A stretch of DNA of 22,953 nt, from NCBI GenBank assembly GCA_026713285.1, contig JAPOOT010000492.1, positions 1 to 22,953 on the forward strand. Direction: 5' to 3'. Origin of the DNA: Gemmatimonadota bacterium (GTDB taxonomy: Bacteria; JAAXHH01). The position numbers and the translations under genes are program-made. Below, one piece after another: positions 1 to 8,329 of this stretch; position 1 is the first letter of the stretch, and each line of letters starts with the position of its first letter. The notes beneath the pieces were generated by a model, which was not told the origin of the DNA, searched no databases, and saw only the letters and a program-made list of their open reading frames with translations.

Positions 1-1310
1 GTCAGGGCGAGCAGGCGCAGCTTGTCTTCGTCCGGCAGGTCCAGGTTGCGGATCAGGTCTTCCATGGTCTCCTTCGTGATGGCCTGCCCCCGGGTCAGCG
101 CCTTGACCTGCTCGTAGGGGTTCTCCAGACCGGCCTTGCGCATGACCATCTGCACCGCTTCCGCCAGCACCTCCCAGGCGCCGTCGAGATCGGCGCGCAG
201 CGTGTCGCGGTCCACTTCGACCCGGCTCAGGCCCTGGATGGCGGAGTAGATCGACAGCAGCGAGTGGCCGATGGCCACGCCCACGTTCCGGAGGGCGGAG
301 GAGTCGCTCAGGTCGCGTTGCTGCCGCGAGATCTGCAGTTTTCCGGCCAGGTGGTCCAGCAGCGCGTTGCTGATACCCACGTTGGCCTCGGAGTTCTCGA
401 AGTCGATGGGGTTCACTTTGTGGGGCATGACAGAAGATCCCGTCTCGGCGCCGACGACCTTCTGACGAAAGTAGCCGAGGGAGATGTACGACCACATGTC
501 CCGGTCGAAATCGAGCAGCACCGCGTTGAAGCGCATCATCCGGTGGAAGAGTTCGGCCATGTAATCGTGGGACTCGATCTGGGTGGTGAGGGGATTGAAG
601 GTTAACCCTAGACGGCCTTCGACGAAGTGGCGCGCCGCGGCTTCCCACGGCACGTCGGGATAAACGACGAGATGTGCGTTGTAGTTTCCCACCGCCCCGT
701 TGAACTTGCCGAGATACTCGCTGTCGGCGACCTGGTCGATCTGGCGCTGCCAGCGGGAGACGAACACGGCCAGCTCCTTGCCGACGGTGGTGGGCGTGGC
801 GGACTGGCCGTGGGTACGGCTCAGCATCGGGATGTCCGCCGTTTCGGCGGCGAGGGCGGCCGCGGCGGAGATCAGCTCCTGGCCGTTCGGCAGCCATTCC
901 TCCTGGATCCCGTCCTTGAGCATGAGGGCGTAGGCGAGGTTGTTGATGTCTTCGGAGGTACAACAGAAATGGACCGACTCGGTGACGTCCCGCAGGGAAG
1001 TTCCCGAGATGGCTTCCCGTACGTAATACTCCACCGCCTTGACGTCGTGACGGGTTTCCTGCTCGATCTCCTTGATCCGCAGGGCCTGTGTATCGCCGAA
1101 CTCGATGACCAGCGACCGGAGGAAATCGGTCTCTTCATTAGTAAACGGACGCACGTGCTCGATCTCGGGCCGCTCCGCCATGGTGATCAGCCATTCGATC
1201 TCCACGTGCACCCGGTACTTGATCAGCGCCCATTCGGAGAAGTAGGAGGACAGGTTCTTTAGCCGGTCGCCGTAGCGGCCGTCCAGTGGGGATATTGTAC
1301 GCAGGGACAT
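1..1310 (-). CDS. purB: Adenylosuccinate lyase, C-terminus cut by window edge
   Basis: This enzyme removes fumarate from SAICAR and from adenylosuccinate, two steps of purine and AMP synthesis, and acts as a cytoplasmic tetramer. The visible 436 codons closely match the E. coli-type PurB, which is about 456 residues, so only some 20 residues are missing beyond base 1. The N-terminus begins MSLRTISPLDGRYGDR. The general-acid histidine lies in SRTHGQ (His167). The fumarase/ASL superfamily signature GSSVMPHKVNP is at residues 291-301 and is followed by the PurB-typical stretch IDFENSEANVGISNAL. The ATG at 1308-1310 is preceded by GAGG at a spacing of 6. A good promoter lies about 115 bases upstream. 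It is divergent from the oxidase gene at 1761. Identification is firm. Confidence 0.97.
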   Translation of the reverse strand, partial: MSLRTISPLDGRYGDRLKNLSSYFSEWALIKYRVHVEIEWLITMAERPEIEHVRPFTNEETDFLRSLVIEFGDTQALRIKEIEQETRHDVKAVEYYVREAISGTSLRDVTESVHFCCTSEDINNLAYALMLKDGIQEEWLPNGQELISAAAALAAETADIPMLSRTHGQSATPTTVGKELAVFVSRWQRQIDQVADSEYLGKFNGAVGNYNAHLVVYPDVPWEAAARHFVEGRLGLTFNPLTTQIESHDYMAELFHRMMRFNAVLLDFDRDMWSYISLGYFRQKVVGAETGSSVMPHKVNPIDFENSEANVGISNALLDHLAGKLQISRQQRDLSDSSALRNVGVAIGHSLLSIYSAIQGLSRVEVDRDTLRADLDGAWEVLAEAVQMVMRKAGLENPYEQVKALTRGQAITKETMEDLIRNLDLPDEDKLRLLAL

Positions 1311-1426
1311 GAGTCGCCTCGATTTCCTTCAAAACCGAAAGTTCGTATTCACGCGGACCGGCAGATTCCCACGGATCGGCAGGTCAATCCCGACCTTTAC
1401 CGGCCATGTAGCGCAACCGCGGTTTC

Positions 1427-1456
1427 AGTATACCCTTCGACCATGGGAATCGGCAA
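1427..1456 (-). promoter_or_regulatory. Predicted sigma70-type promoter of purB
   Basis: On the minus strand a TTGCCG -35 box (1451-1456) and a TATACT -10 box (1427-1432) are 18 bp apart. Transcription would start near 1420, giving a purB leader of about 110 nt. No purine operator was recognised. The prediction rests on sequence match only. Confidence 0.5.
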
Positions 1457-1508
1457 GTTTCTTTCTTACATGTCATGATGAAAGGGACTTCAGGGAACGA
1501 TGATGTGC

Positions 1509-1537
1509 TTGATTCGGCGCGCTCCGCCGTCTATATT
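1509..1537 (+). promoter_or_regulatory. Predicted sigma70-type promoter of the oxidase gene
   Basis: A TTGATT -35 box (1509-1514) and a TATATT -10 box (1532-1537) are separated by exactly 17 bp. The start site would be near 1544, about 217 nt ahead of the oxidase ATG at 1761, so the 36-bp tandem array would be transcribed as leader RNA. Confidence 0.5.
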
Positions 1538-1562
1538 CAGCCCACATTTTCCTTAGCCAGGC

Positions 1563-1706
1563 GGGCGCCCTCCATTCATCCGTTTGCGGTGGTTCGAAGG
1601 GCGCCCTCCATTCATCCGTTTGCGGTGGTTCGATTGGTGCCCTCTTTTCATCCGTTTGCGGTGGTTCGATTGGTGCCCTCTTTTCATCCGGTTGCGACAT
1701 TTCGAA
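1563..1706. repeat. Tandem array, four 36-bp units
   Basis: Units are 1563-1598, 1599-1634, 1635-1670 and 1671-1706. Units 1 and 2 differ only at the last base. Units 3 and 4 share a variant 5' part (TGGTGCCCTCTTTTCATCCG), and unit 4 diverges again at its 3' end. The core CATCCGTTTGCGGTGGTTCGA recurs in units 1-3. Units 1-2 carry the 8-bp palindrome GGGCGCCC, and most junctions read TTCGAA or TTCGAT. The unit length is a multiple of three, so frames stay open on both strands. The array fills much of the 450-bp purB/oxidase gap; the rest of that gap holds only the two promoters and leaders. Confidence 0.95.
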
Positions 1707-1760
1707 AGGCGCGCGGTTTAAATTGAACGACCGACCGAAGTTTCCCGAAGCCTCTGAACC

Positions 1761-2903
1761 ATGAACCGCCCATCCTCCTCTTACGACGTCATCGTGATCG
1801 GCGTGGGCGGCATGGGCAGCGCCACGGCCTGGCATCTCGCCCGGCGCGGGTGCCGTGTACTAGGTCTCGAGCAGTTCAACATCCCCCACGACCTGGGGTC
1901 GTCCCACGGTCAGACGCGCATCATCCGCCTGGCCTATTCCGAGCATCCGTCCTACGTACCCCTTCTTCGCCGTGCGTACGCCCTGTGGCGCGAAATCGAG
2001 GAACGGGCGGGCGAGCGGTTGCTGCACATCACGGGGGCGCTGGATGCCGGTCCCGCGGACGACTGGGTCTTCCGGGGCTCGAAGGCGTCCTGCGAAGAAC
2101 ACGGCCTCGCACACGAGATCCTCACCGGCACGGAGGTGAACCGGCGGTTTCCCGGTTACCGGCTGCCGGACGACCTCATGGCGGTTTTTCAAACGGATGG
2201 GGGCTATCTCCTGCCGGAGCGCTGCATCGTCGCCCACGTCGAGACGGCACAGGAGCATGGCGCCGAGATCCACGCATGCGAACCGGTGCTGGGCTGGACT
2301 TCCAATGGGCGCGGCGTCACGGTAGAGACTTCGAAATCGACCTACACGGCGGACCGGCTAGTGATTACCGCGGGCGGCTGGATCGGCAAGGTGGTGAAAA
2401 AGCTGGACCGGATTGTACAGCCTGAACGCCAGGTCCTGGGCTGGTTTCAGCCCCGGCGGCTCGATCTGTTCCTGCCAGACCGGTTCCCGGTATTCAACCT
2501 GCAGGTGGCCGAGGGCCGGTACTACGGACTTCCGGTCCATGGCGTGCCGGGATTCAAGATCGGCAAGTACCATCACCTGGAAGAAAGGGTGGACATGGAC
2601 GGCCTCGACCGGTCCACCCATCCCCGCGACGAGGCCGTGCTCCGGGAATTCGCCGAACGCTATTTCCCGGATGGTTCGGGTCCCACCATGAGCCTGCAAG
2701 TCTGCGCCTTCACCAACACCGGCGACGGCCATTTCATCCTGGACGCGCACCCGGAGCATGCGAACGTCTACGTCGCGTCTCCGTGCTCCGGCCACGGGTT
2801 CAAGTTCTGCAGCGTCATCGGGGAAATCATGGCCGACCTCGCCACCACGGGGGAAACCCCGCACGACATCGCCCTGCACGGACTGGCCAGGCTTAGTTCT
2901 TAA
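1761..2903 (+). CDS. Monomeric sarcosine oxidase / N-methyl amino acid oxidase family flavoprotein
   Basis: A 380-residue FAD enzyme, matching the usual length of monomeric sarcosine oxidase and N-methyltryptophan oxidase. The Rossmann dinucleotide motif GVGGMG is at residues 14-19. The family motif SHGQTRIIR (48-56) supplies the active-site His and Arg. Lys266 in GFKIGKYH corresponds to the oxygen-activating lysine of MSOX. Cys315 in VCAFTNTGDG is at the position that carries covalent FAD. From family knowledge it would oxidatively demethylate sarcosine or a related N-methyl amino acid to formaldehyde, H2O2 and the amine; the true substrate cannot be read from sequence. The ATG at 1761 has no strong Shine-Dalgarno sequence. 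It stands alone on the plus strand, divergent from purB and convergent with the thioesterase gene. An amino-acid permease lies further right but is not linked in an operon. Confidence 0.87.
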   Translation: MNRPSSSYDVIVIGVGGMGSATAWHLARRGCRVLGLEQFNIPHDLGSSHGQTRIIRLAYSEHPSYVPLLRRAYALWREIEERAGERLLHITGALDAGPADDWVFRGSKASCEEHGLAHEILTGTEVNRRFPGYRLPDDLMAVFQTDGGYLLPERCIVAHVETAQEHGAEIHACEPVLGWTSNGRGVTVETSKSTYTADRLVITAGGWIGKVVKKLDRIVQPERQVLGWFQPRRLDLFLPDRFPVFNLQVAEGRYYGLPVHGVPGFKIGKYHHLEERVDMDGLDRSTHPRDEAVLREFAERYFPDGSGPTMSLQVCAFTNTGDGHFILDAHPEHANVYVASPCSGHGFKFCSVIGEIMADLATTGETPHDIALHGLARLSS

Positions 2904-2920
2904 ATCCACAAACGAATGGA

Positions 2921-2975
2921 ATCCGGCCAGTCCGGATGAAGCGCCTGCCACGCAGTATTGCGCCTGATCGCGCAA
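2921..2975. terminator. Possible bidirectional terminator (two hairpins)
   Basis: Between convergent genes there are two perfect stem-loops: ATCCGG/CCGGAT with a 5-nt loop (2921-2937) and TTGCGC/GCGCAA with a 6-nt loop (2958-2975). Neither is followed by a T-run on the plus strand, so this is only a structural suggestion. Confidence 0.3.
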
Positions 2976-3073
2976 AGCTTATCCGGCGAAAGTACGCGTG
3001 GAGTCAGACAGAATGTTCTTTGTCACGCAATGCATATCCGGCGGACGAATACGGGGGGTCCTGCAGACAGCGC

Positions 3074-3496
3074 CTACTCGCGAAGCTCGTAGTTCAGCCT
3101 GAGATAGGTCACCGTGGCATGGGCGGTCAGCGTCCCGGCGTCGTTGGTGATCCGTACTTCGCCGAAAATCAATTTCCTGCCGTTTTTGATGACGCGGGCC
3201 TCGGCGTTCAGGGCTTCCTCGCTCGCGGCGTGAAGATAGGTGACCGACAGGTTGGTGGTAACCGTGTCCGTGGTGATGCCGTTCAGCGTGGCGTGGGCCA
3301 TGTACAGCATCGTATCGGCCAGGGACGCGGTGACCCCGCCGTGGACCAGGTTGTAGTATTGGGCGAAGCGGGGCTGGTAGGGAAGCCGGGCGCGGCAGAC
3401 GCCCTCTTCCACTTCCACGATCTGCAGACCGAGGTCGTGGACGTAGGGCACGCGATCTACGAAATCCTGCAGTTCCTCGACGGTTACCTTGGGCAT
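3074..3496 (-). CDS. PaaI-like hotdog-fold thioesterase
   Basis: A 140-residue single-domain hotdog protein, the normal size for PaaI/YbgC-type acyl-CoA thioesterases. The diagnostic stretch NLVHGGVTASLADTM (residues 49-63) holds the HGG motif (52-54) and the likely catalytic Asp61. The C-terminal half has the expected strands (TTNLSVTYLHAA and LIFGEVRITNDAGTLTAHATVTY). It would hydrolyse an acyl-CoA thioester in the cytoplasm; the acyl group is unknown, though PaaI-type enzymes often act on aromatic or branched acyl-CoAs. It is the last gene of the minus-strand run GWxTD - priA - radical SAM - thioesterase, 117 bp after the radical SAM gene, and two hairpins follow its stop codon. Confidence 0.87.
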   Translation of the reverse strand: MPKVTVEELQDFVDRVPYVHDLGLQIVEVEEGVCRARLPYQPRFAQYYNLVHGGVTASLADTMLYMAHATLNGITTDTVTTNLSVTYLHAASEEALNAEARVIKNGRKLIFGEVRITNDAGTLTAHATVTYLRLNYELRE

Positions 3497-3613
3497 TGAA
3501 GTGGAGTTGTTGGTTTAAGGCATCCAGTGGAACATGGTCGGGGCGAAAACGCTCGACGGATGATAACCCAAACACCGTCGCCTGTCCATCACTATATGGC
3601 CCCGGCCGGCGGC

Positions 3614-4441
3614 CTAGGCGGTCCGGTTGAACCCTTCCTTGCTGTACGCGACGCGCTCGGTACCCAGGCTGGCCTTCAGCGCGTCCACCAGGGCGTGATG
3701 GGCGCCGATCCGGTACCATTCCCCGTATCCGAACCGCTCGTACATCTCCCGTACCTGGAGGCGCTCGGTCCGCATGCCGCCCGACCCGTCTCCGTCGAAG
3801 TACGTATCCACGACTACGGAGTGACAGCGGTCCCGGAGCGTTTCCACGAACGTCGCCGGATCGTTGGGCAGCATGGGGCTGATCGTGACCCTGACCGGAA
3901 GGCCGGTTTCCATGGCGGCGTCGAGCGTCTTGAGCCGCGAGGCAACGGAAGGGGCATGGGGCGTCAGATCGCGGCGGACGGCCTCGTCGTGGGTTTCGAG
4001 CGTAAGGTTCAGCTCGACCCGGTCGATGCGCTTCAGCACGTCGAAGTCCCGACGGACCATGGGGCTGCGCGTCTGCACGACGAGCCGTTCCGGCTGCATG
4101 CCGGCAAACACCTCCAGACACTGCCGGGTGATCCGGTACTTCGCCTCGGCGCCCTGGTAGGGGTCGGTGGCGGAACTCAGGAACACCCGTACCGTCCTTT
4201 CCCGCTTCTTCAAACGGGCCATCTCGGCCTCGAGCCGTTCGGGCGCGTTGATCTTGACGTCGACGTAGTCTCCCCACGCCCCGCCGTGGTAGAGGTGGAC
4301 GGGCAGGGCCTGCACGTAGCAGTAGGGGCACCGGTAAATGCAACCGACGTAGGGTTGCAGGGTGTGGGTATAGCCTTCCAGGAACCCGCCCGTGCGGGTC
4401 AGGATCGTCTTGCAGGTCACTTCACGTACGCTCGTAGCCAT
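3614..4441 (-). CDS. SPL-family radical SAM protein
   Basis: The chosen product is 275 residues. The cluster motif CIYRCPYCYV (CxxxCxxC) lies about 34 residues from the N-terminus and binds the 4Fe-4S cluster that cleaves S-adenosylmethionine. Later stretches VFLSSATDPYQGAEAKYRITR and LVVQTRSPMVRRDFDVL are typical of the spore-photoproduct-lyase-like group (Rv2578c type), whose function is mostly uncharacterised. The frame is open 12 codons further, to 4477, but the ATG at 4439-4441 has GGAA about 6 nt upstream and gives the usual N-terminus, so it is preferred. It sits 82 bp after priA on the same strand, which may hint at nucleic-acid-related work, but that is inference. A radical SAM identity is firm; the substrate is unknown. 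Confidence 0.88.
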   Translation of the reverse strand: MATSVREVTCKTILTRTGGFLEGYTHTLQPYVGCIYRCPYCYVQALPVHLYHGGAWGDYVDVKINAPERLEAEMARLKKRERTVRVFLSSATDPYQGAEAKYRITRQCLEVFAGMQPERLVVQTRSPMVRRDFDVLKRIDRVELNLTLETHDEAVRRDLTPHAPSVASRLKTLDAAMETGLPVRVTISPMLPNDPATFVETLRDRCHSVVVDTYFDGDGSGGMRTERLQVREMYERFGYGEWYRIGAHHALVDALKASLGTERVAYSKEGFNRTA

Positions 4442-4523
4442 ATCTGCTTCCAGTCCCGCGCGGCCGGGTCGTCTCATCCGGCCGGAACCTCACTGGGCGG
4501 CCGGATCTACCGACCTGTTATGG

Positions 4524-6983
4524 TCACATCAACCCCACGGGATCCACGTCGACTTTCAGATGAACGCGCCGGTTGTCGGCGGCGCGCTCCCAGTGCTGCC
4601 GGCCCCGCCGCACGGCATCGCGCAGACGCGCGGAATGGCTGCTCCGCGCGACGATCTGCCAGCGGTACTGGTTGCGCACCCGGGCGATCAACGGCGGCGC
4701 CGGTCCGAGTATGTTCAGCGCGCCCGGTTGCTTCCGCATCAGATCGGCGAAGCGGCGCGCCTCCCGCATCACGTAATCGTCCTGTTCACCCTGGAACAGC
4801 ATGCCGACCATGCGCCCGTAGGGCGGATAGCTCAGTGCTTTTCTGTCGGCGATTTCCCGGGCGAAAAAGGACTCGTAGTCATGCGTCTGCGCGCTGGCTA
4901 TGCTGTGATGCCCCTGTGAATAGGTCTGGACGATCACCTCGCCGCCCAGTTTTCCCCGCCCGGTCCTTCCGGCCACCTGGGTCAGCAATTGAAAGGTTCT
5001 TTCGCTGGCCCGAAAGTCGGGGAGGTTGAGGGAGGTGTCGGCCGAGATCACGCCCACGAGCGTCACGTTCGGAAAATCGAACCCCTTGGCCACCATCTGC
5101 GTACCGAGCAGGATATCCGCTTCGCGATTGAGCACGCGGTGGAAGATGTCCTGGTGGGCGCCTTTCCGAGACGTGGTGTCCATGTCCATGCGGACGATCC
5201 TGGCTTCCGGATACCGCTCCTTCAGCTCCTCCTCGACGCGCTGCGTGCCCACGCCGCGGTATCCGATCGAACCGGAACGGCACTTGGGGCAGACCTCCGG
5301 CGCCTGGTCGCGATGGTCGCAGTAATGGCACCGCATGAACAGGCTGTCGGCGTGGTAGGTCATGGTCACGCTGCAGTGAGGACAAGACACGGAATGCCCG
5401 CAGTCATAGCACTGTACGAAGGGGGAGAATCCCCGCCGGTTCAGAAAGAGGATGATCTGCTCCTTCCGGTCCAGGCGGTCCTTGATCCGGCTGGCCAGGG
5501 GGCTTGAGAAAACCGACAGGCGGCCGAGCCTGCGCTCTTCCCGCATGTCGACGATCCGCACGCCCGGCAACGGGCGCCGGTCCACCCGCCTGGTCAGGCG
5601 GCAGCATGCGAACTTTCCGCTCCGCGTATTGGCGTATGTCTCCAGGGAAGGCGTCGCGCTGCCCATGACCGTCACGGCGTTCACCATGCGGGCCCGGACG
5701 ATCGCGACGTCCCGTGCGTGGTAGAGCGGGGGATCGTCGAACTGCTTGTAGGACGGCTCGTGTTCCTCGTCGATGACGATCAGGCCTAGGTTGGACAGCG
5801 GCGCGAACACGGCGGACCGGGCGCCCACGACGATGCGGTAATCCCCGGCGCGGGTCCTTCGCCAGGAATCGTACCGTTCTCCCGGAGACAGGCCGCTGTG
5901 CAGGACGGTCACGAGATCGCCGAAGTGGGCGCGGAACTGCCGAACGGCCTGCGGGGTCAGGGCGAGTTCCGGGACGAGCACGATGGCCGATTTGCCCGCT
6001 TCCAGGGTCTTTTCTATGGATTTGACGTACACGTGCGTCTTCCCGCTGCCGGTGACGCCGTAGAGCAGCAGGGACTTGAATGCGCCGCCGCCGATAGCGC
6101 CGTGGATCGCGCGCAGCGCTTCGGCCTGCTCGCTCGTGGGATCGACCTCGGCTGGATCGGGCAGTTCGGCGTCCCTGTAGGGATCGCGTATCGACTCGAC
6201 CTCGTTGAGCGACACCAGGCCTTTTTTCTCGAGCCTTCTGACGACGTCCCGTTCGATTTTGCCCAGATGACGGAGCTGTTCGGTGGTCAGCCGTCCATCG
6301 TGCCGGGCCAGGAGATTGATGCAGCTGGCCTGCCTCGTCGCGCGGGGGATCAGCCTGGACACGATTCGCGCCGCTTCCTCCTTCGAAGGGATCAATTCGA
6401 CCCAGGTCTCGTACCGGATGCCCGGAGCGCCGCCGGACTCTCCGATTGTTATCGACACCAGTCCCTTGGCTTCGAGACCTCGGAGGGCCGCAAAGGGCTG
6501 CCGGATGCGGGTCCGGCGCCGGAGGCTGGACAGGGTTACGGCGCCCTGTTCGGGGACCTGGGCGAGCAGTTCGGCCTGTCGCGGGGCGGTACGCCGGAGC
6601 CGCTCCATGGACTCGGGAGGACACGGACCGTCCCTGCTGACGATCTGTTCGCTTTCGGACAACAGGCCCGCGGGCAGAGCCGCCTTGATCGCTTCGCCCC
6701 ACGGGCAGAGGTAGTAACGGCCAATCCACTGCGTGAGTTCGAGCAGCGTGGCGTCCAGGACCGGATCGTGATCGAGGACGTCCAGCAACGGCCTGTACCG
6801 TTCCACGGGACAGGTGTCCGAGAGCGCGGTGATCAGGCCGGTCATCCTGCGGTTCGTGAAGACGACGGACACCCTGCGTCCCGGCAGCGCCGCGTCGAGG
6901 AGATTATCCGGAATGCTGTAGGAGAATACCTGGTCGACCGGAAGAGGGAGGGCTATTTCGGCAAACCGGACGGAAGCCGCCAT
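4524..6983 (-). CDS. priA: Primosomal protein N' (replication restart helicase PriA)
   Basis: PriA is a 3'-5' superfamily 2 helicase that recognises stalled forks and reloads the replicative helicase. From the ATG at 6981-6983 the product is 819 residues, slightly longer than E. coli PriA (732). Order: N-terminal 3'-OH-binding domain, winged-helix region, Walker A GVTGSGKT (309-316), DEEH box (405-408), then eight zinc-binding cysteines in four CxxC pairs (525/528, 534/537, 552/555, 565/568), and helicase motifs V-VI ending QVAGRTGRG. A TTG at 7002-7004, overlapping the preceding stop codon, would add seven residues; neither start has a strong Shine-Dalgarno. It follows the GWxTD gene by 17 bp or less, so translational coupling is likely. 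All catalytic and metal residues are intact. Confidence 0.98.
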   Translation of the reverse strand: MAASVRFAEIALPLPVDQVFSYSIPDNLLDAALPGRRVSVVFTNRRMTGLITALSDTCPVERYRPLLDVLDHDPVLDATLLELTQWIGRYYLCPWGEAIKAALPAGLLSESEQIVSRDGPCPPESMERLRRTAPRQAELLAQVPEQGAVTLSSLRRRTRIRQPFAALRGLEAKGLVSITIGESGGAPGIRYETWVELIPSKEEAARIVSRLIPRATRQASCINLLARHDGRLTTEQLRHLGKIERDVVRRLEKKGLVSLNEVESIRDPYRDAELPDPAEVDPTSEQAEALRAIHGAIGGGAFKSLLLYGVTGSGKTHVYVKSIEKTLEAGKSAIVLVPELALTPQAVRQFRAHFGDLVTVLHSGLSPGERYDSWRRTRAGDYRIVVGARSAVFAPLSNLGLIVIDEEHEPSYKQFDDPPLYHARDVAIVRARMVNAVTVMGSATPSLETYANTRSGKFACCRLTRRVDRRPLPGVRIVDMREERRLGRLSVFSSPLASRIKDRLDRKEQIILFLNRRGFSPFVQCYDCGHSVSCPHCSVTMTYHADSLFMRCHYCDHRDQAPEVCPKCRSGSIGYRGVGTQRVEEELKERYPEARIVRMDMDTTSRKGAHQDIFHRVLNREADILLGTQMVAKGFDFPNVTLVGVISADTSLNLPDFRASERTFQLLTQVAGRTGRGKLGGEVIVQTYSQGHHSIASAQTHDYESFFAREIADRKALSYPPYGRMVGMLFQGEQDDYVMREARRFADLMRKQPGALNILGPAPPLIARVRNQYRWQIVARSSHSARLRDAVRRGRQHWERAADNRRVHLKVDVDPVGLM

Positions 6984-7000
6984 AGGCTGTAACCGCCGTT

Positions 7001-8329
7001 TCAATACACCCGATAGAGCTGATATCTACCGTAGCCGTCGAAGTCGACGAAAACGAAACTTCGGCTGATATTGTTGTAGTGCCATACCTGGTACGGATGG
7101 GAGTAGGCGCGGTCCCAGGTGTGCCGTTCTACTTCGTCCGGGGGACCATAGACGATATAGATCCGGCCCTGGTCGCTGCGCCAGCCTTTCCTGAGTCCAT
7201 CGTCGAAATGTTCGTTCGCGTAAGCTATCCGCCGGTAGTAGGTGATCATATGCTCGTTCCGGTCCGTCTCCGGCGTGGGGTCCCGTCGTTTCCAGAACGC
7301 TTCCAGGGCGACTTTCTGTTCCCCTGCGGGCGCGTCCCGGTATTTTTTAAGCGTATTCAGTTCTTCGTTCTTGGCGATATATCTCAACTGCTCGGTGATC
7401 TCCCTGAAGTTCTTGGCCGTCGACAGGGGCAGCAGGAACCGCCAGGTGATATGAAACTCCGACTTGGATTTCGCGCGGTTTCGCACGGCACGGTCGTCGA
7501 CTTCGACTTCGAGGGTGTACACCCCCTGGGACAGGCCGCTGGTGTCGAATCGGCCGCTGTACGCGCCGATATGGCCCTGCCGTTCCAAGGGTTCTTCCCG
7601 GTTCAACATCTCCCGGCCCGATGACGACTTGATCGTGTATATCACCGACAGGGGCTGTTGCGCTTCCTCGGCCGCGTCCGAGTACACCTCGTAGTAGATG
7701 TACATGTCGGTATGATCTTCGCCGAAGGCACGGGAAAGGTTGGGCACGATCCGGATGCCTCTGCGTTCCAGGCCGACCCGGGAGGACTCCTCAAGGACCA
7801 GTCCGGCGAATTGTATGTCGCTAATGCTGAGCCGGTCCTTGTAGTAGTCGGGCACCTCGAAGGACCTGGCCATATCATGCTGGTTGCCGGTTTCCTGTTC
7901 GTAAAGCTTGATCTCCAGGTCGTACTTGCCCGGCGGCAGGTAGGTGGTATACAGCTTCGCCCTGGAATGGTCCATCACGCCCGTTTCGGCCTCTGTATCC
8001 ACCAGGACCGAATCCCGGATGGTCTCGGCGGTCACCTGGTAATCGTCATCGTCGATCACGATCAGCGATAGCTCGAATCGGGCGGCGAAGCGATCCCCGG
8101 CCTTGACGAAATTGAACAGTTCGTTCGAAAGGCGGTAGTAGCAGTCGACGCGCGTGCTGTCGACCGACTCGCCGCGTGAAGTGACGATATCCACCACGGC
8201 GAGACCCGGGTTGATTCTGCCCGATTGATCGGGACCGCGGTCCGGTGGACCCGCCGCCGGTGCGGCCGGAACCGCCAGAAGCAACCCGGCCACCAGAAGG
8301 ATGTTCATCCAACCTGCAACGCCGAACAT
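7001..8329 (-). CDS. Exported GWxTD domain-containing protein
   Basis: A 442-residue protein beginning MFGVAGWMNILLVAGLL, a hydrophobic signal peptide with a likely cleavage after AAPAAG (around residue 26). The central part is beta-rich with repeated blocks that look like immunoglobulin-like modules (for example GKYDLEIKLYEQETGNQHDMA and GVYTLEVEVDDRAVRNRA). The C-terminal GWxTD domain has FWKRRDPTPETDRNEH and the signature GWRSDQGRIYIVYGPPDEVE, starting at residue 382; Ser replaces the usual Thr of GWxTD. GWxTD proteins are known from Bacteroidetes, Acidobacteria and related phyla, with unknown function. The ATG at 8327-8329 is preceded by GGAGG at a spacing of 4; the frame is open upstream but that part is not protein-like. 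It is the first gene of the unit with priA. Confidence 0.87.
   Translation of the reverse strand: MFGVAGWMNILLVAGLLLAVPAAPAAGPPDRGPDQSGRINPGLAVVDIVTSRGESVDSTRVDCYYRLSNELFNFVKAGDRFAARFELSLIVIDDDDYQVTAETIRDSVLVDTEAETGVMDHSRAKLYTTYLPPGKYDLEIKLYEQETGNQHDMARSFEVPDYYKDRLSISDIQFAGLVLEESSRVGLERRGIRIVPNLSRAFGEDHTDMYIYYEVYSDAAEEAQQPLSVIYTIKSSSGREMLNREEPLERQGHIGAYSGRFDTSGLSQGVYTLEVEVDDRAVRNRAKSKSEFHITWRFLLPLSTAKNFREITEQLRYIAKNEELNTLKKYRDAPAGEQKVALEAFWKRRDPTPETDRNEHMITYYRRIAYANEHFDDGLRKGWRSDQGRIYIVYGPPDEVERHTWDRAYSHPYQVWHYNNISRSFVFVDFDGYGRYQLYRVY

Noticed and set aside
1473..1700. Small minus-strand ORF encoding 12-residue repeats
   Set aside because: No ribosome site, and openness is explained by a tandem unit that is a multiple of three; reported as an observation only, not as a gene.
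1563..1706. Possible CRISPR array
   Set aside because: The units are contiguous with no unique spacers between them, and no cas genes are present.
2979..4343. A 454-codon minus-strand frame overlapping the thioesterase and radical SAM genes
   Set aside because: It is a shifted frame of those genes, Arg/Pro-rich, whereas the other frame carries the CxxxCxxC and HGG motifs.
5404..6729. A 441-codon frame-shifted minus-strand frame inside priA
   Set aside because: The priA frame contains Walker A, DEEH and all zinc cysteines, so this frame is a shadow.
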